From the NCBI GenBank assembly GCA_002359495.1, contig DENB01000069.1, positions 1-7,251 on the forward strand: a DNA stretch of 7,251 bases, read 5' to 3'. The notes under the pieces were generated by a model. That model saw only the letters and a list, made by a program, of their open reading frames with translations. It was not told the origin of the DNA and did no database searches. The stretch is from Enterobacteriaceae bacterium UBA2655. Its GTDB lineage: Bacteria > Pseudomonadota > Gammaproteobacteria > Enterobacterales > Enterobacteriaceae. A program made the position numbers and the translations under genes. Each line of letters begins with the position of its first letter. Position 1 is the stretch's first letter. This document shows positions 6,141-7,251 of the stretch, piece by piece.

Positions 6141-7251
6141 TTATGTGACGCGCCCCAAATAATTATCCCAGTCCTTCCATACCGGCTGTAAACCGGCGCG
6201 GCTGAGCGCGGCAGCGACCTGCTGCGGCGTGCGGTCGTCGTGCGGCGCGAACTGCTCCAGCTCCGGACGATTTTCCGCATAGCCGCCGGGCTGGGTTTTC
6301 GAAAAGGCGCTGACGTGGGTAATCGCCAGCGGCACGACGCGATCGCGAAAAGCGGGCGATTCCCGGGTAGAGAGCGTCAGCTCTGCTTCCGGCGCGAACA
6401 GGCGGAATGCGCAGATGGCCTGCACCAGCTGGCGCTCGTTCATCAGGGATGCGGGTTCGATGCCGCCCGCGCAGGGGCGTAAGCGCGGGAAGGCGAGCGA
6501 GTAGCGCGATTGCCAGTAGTTGCGCTGCAGCCACAGCAGGTGTTCGCCCATCATAAAACAGTCGGCGCGCCAGCTGTCCGATAAGCCGATCAGCGCCCCC
6601 AGCCCGATCTTATCGATCCCGGCGCGGCCCAGACGATCCGGCGTTTCGAGGCGAAAGAAGAAATCCTGCTTATTGCCCTTAAGATGGTGCTGCGCATAAA
6701 AGCTGGCGTGATAGGTTTCCTGATAAACCAGCACGCCGTCCAGACCCAGGGTTTTCAGTTCGCGGTATTCCGCCTCCTGCAGCGGCTGCACCTCCATCAT
6801 CAAGGCGCTGAAGCGAGAGCGAATGACGGGCAGATGCTGACGAAAATAATCCATGCCGACTTTGCTTTGATGTTCGCCGGTGACCAGCAGCAGCTGATCG
6901 AATCCCAGCGCGCGGATCGCTGCGCATTCGCGCGCGATCTCGTCGCCATCCAGCGTCTTGCGCTTGATGCGGTTGCTCATGGAGAAACCGCAATAGGTGC
7001 AGTCGTTGGCGCACAGGTTCGACAGGTAAAGCGGCACATAAAAGCTGACGGTATTGCCGAAGCGCTGTCGGGTAAGGCGCTGCGCCTGTTGCGCCAGCGG
7101 CTCAAGATACGCCTCCGCGGCGGGCGAGAGCAGCGCCATCAGCTCGTTGCGTCCGACGCGCGGAGCGTTGAGCGCGTTTTCCACATCGCGCGCGGTTTTG
7201 CTGTGAATACGCAGGCGGATATCATCCCAGTCGAGCTGGCGCCAGCGATCG
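6141..7251 (-). CDS. thiH: 2-iminoacetate synthase (tyrosine lyase) ThiH, about 5 codons short at the 5' end
   Basis: This radical S-adenosylmethionine enzyme splits tyrosine into 2-iminoacetate (dehydroglycine) and p-cresol. It hands the former to its partner ThiG for the thiazole ring of thiamine, in the cytoplasm. The frame is open to the window edge. The 22 codons before the GTG at 7184 encode DRWRQLDWDDIRLRI..., which matches E. coli ThiH from residue 6, so that GTG is internal and only about five codons are missing. In all, 369 residues are visible. The [4Fe-4S] motif CANDCTYC has cysteines at visible residues 80, 84 and 87 (coded at 7013-7011, 7001-6999 and 6992-6990), equal to E. coli Cys85, 89 and 92. 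Other conserved stretches are NTVSFYVPLYLSNLC, MEVQPL, VYQETYH, ETPDRLGRAGIDKIGLGALIG and SAFSKTQPGGYAENRPELEQF. The end, YLGRVT, is about three residues shorter than in E. coli. It is the expected last gene of thiCEFSGH, whose thiamine pyrophosphate riboswitch would lie upstream, outside the window. Confidence 0.98.
   Translation of the reverse strand, partial: DRWRQLDWDDIRLRIHSKTARDVENALNAPRVGRNELMALLSPAAEAYLEPLAQQAQRLTRQRFGNTVSFYVPLYLSNLCANDCTYCGFSMSNRIKRKTLDGDEIARECAAIRALGFDQLLLVTGEHQSKVGMDYFRQHLPVIRSRFSALMMEVQPLQEAEYRELKTLGLDGVLVYQETYHASFYAQHHLKGNKQDFFFRLETPDRLGRAGIDKIGLGALIGLSDSWRADCFMMGEHLLWLQRNYWQSRYSLAFPRLRPCAGGIEPASLMNERQLVQAICAFRLFAPEAELTLSTRESPAFRDRVVPLAITHVSAFSKTQPGGYAENRPELEQFAPHDDRTPQQVAAALSRAGLQPVWKDWDNYLGRVT

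Noticed and set aside
7182..7184. GTG as the start codon of thiH
   Set aside because: The 22 codons upstream in the same frame match the E. coli ThiH N-terminus (DRWRQLDWDDIRLRI), so the true start is just outside the window.

Overview
The window looks like the chromosome of an enterobacterium. The C-terminal 417 residues of RpoC and almost all of ThiH follow the Escherichia coli proteins, as I recall them, nearly residue for residue. In E. coli, rpoC and the thiCEFSGH operon also converge and lie next to each other. A maltooligosaccharide-to-trehalose gene pair sits between them here. That pair is not in E. coli and suggests a plant- or environment-associated member of the order (Pantoea/Erwinia-like). 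The genus is an inference from memory of gene content and was not tested.

Layout, left to right. Positions 1-1254 (+) hold the 3' part of rpoC, followed by a strong bidirectional intrinsic terminator at 1278-1306. Positions 1397-3934 (-) are treY and 3931-5718 (-) are treZ. Transcription runs treZ then treY, and the stop of one and the start of the other overlap by 4 bases. Positions 5719-6140 are a 422-base stretch with no supported gene. It holds the presumed treZY promoter and leader, a long bulged hairpin (5874-5935), a shorter inverted repeat (5984-6014), a probable thi operon terminator (6061-6094) and two small palindromes (6103-6134). Positions 6141-7251 (-) are thiH, lacking only about its first five codons.

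How the genes work together. TreY rearranges the reducing-end alpha-1,4 link of a maltodextrin into an alpha,alpha-1,1 link, and TreZ then cuts off free trehalose. The two form a complete two-step cytoplasmic route from glycogen or maltodextrin to trehalose, a compatible solute. All catalytic motifs are present in both. The usual third partner, a TreX/GlgX debranching enzyme, is not in the window. RpoC (RNA polymerase beta') and ThiH (tyrosine lyase of thiamine thiazole synthesis) are housekeeping neighbours with no evident functional link to trehalose.

I found no phage, transposon, CRISPR, tRNA or defence gene, and no convincing new system. The least explained sequence is the treZ-thiH intergenic region, above all the 62-base bulged hairpin at 5874-5935.
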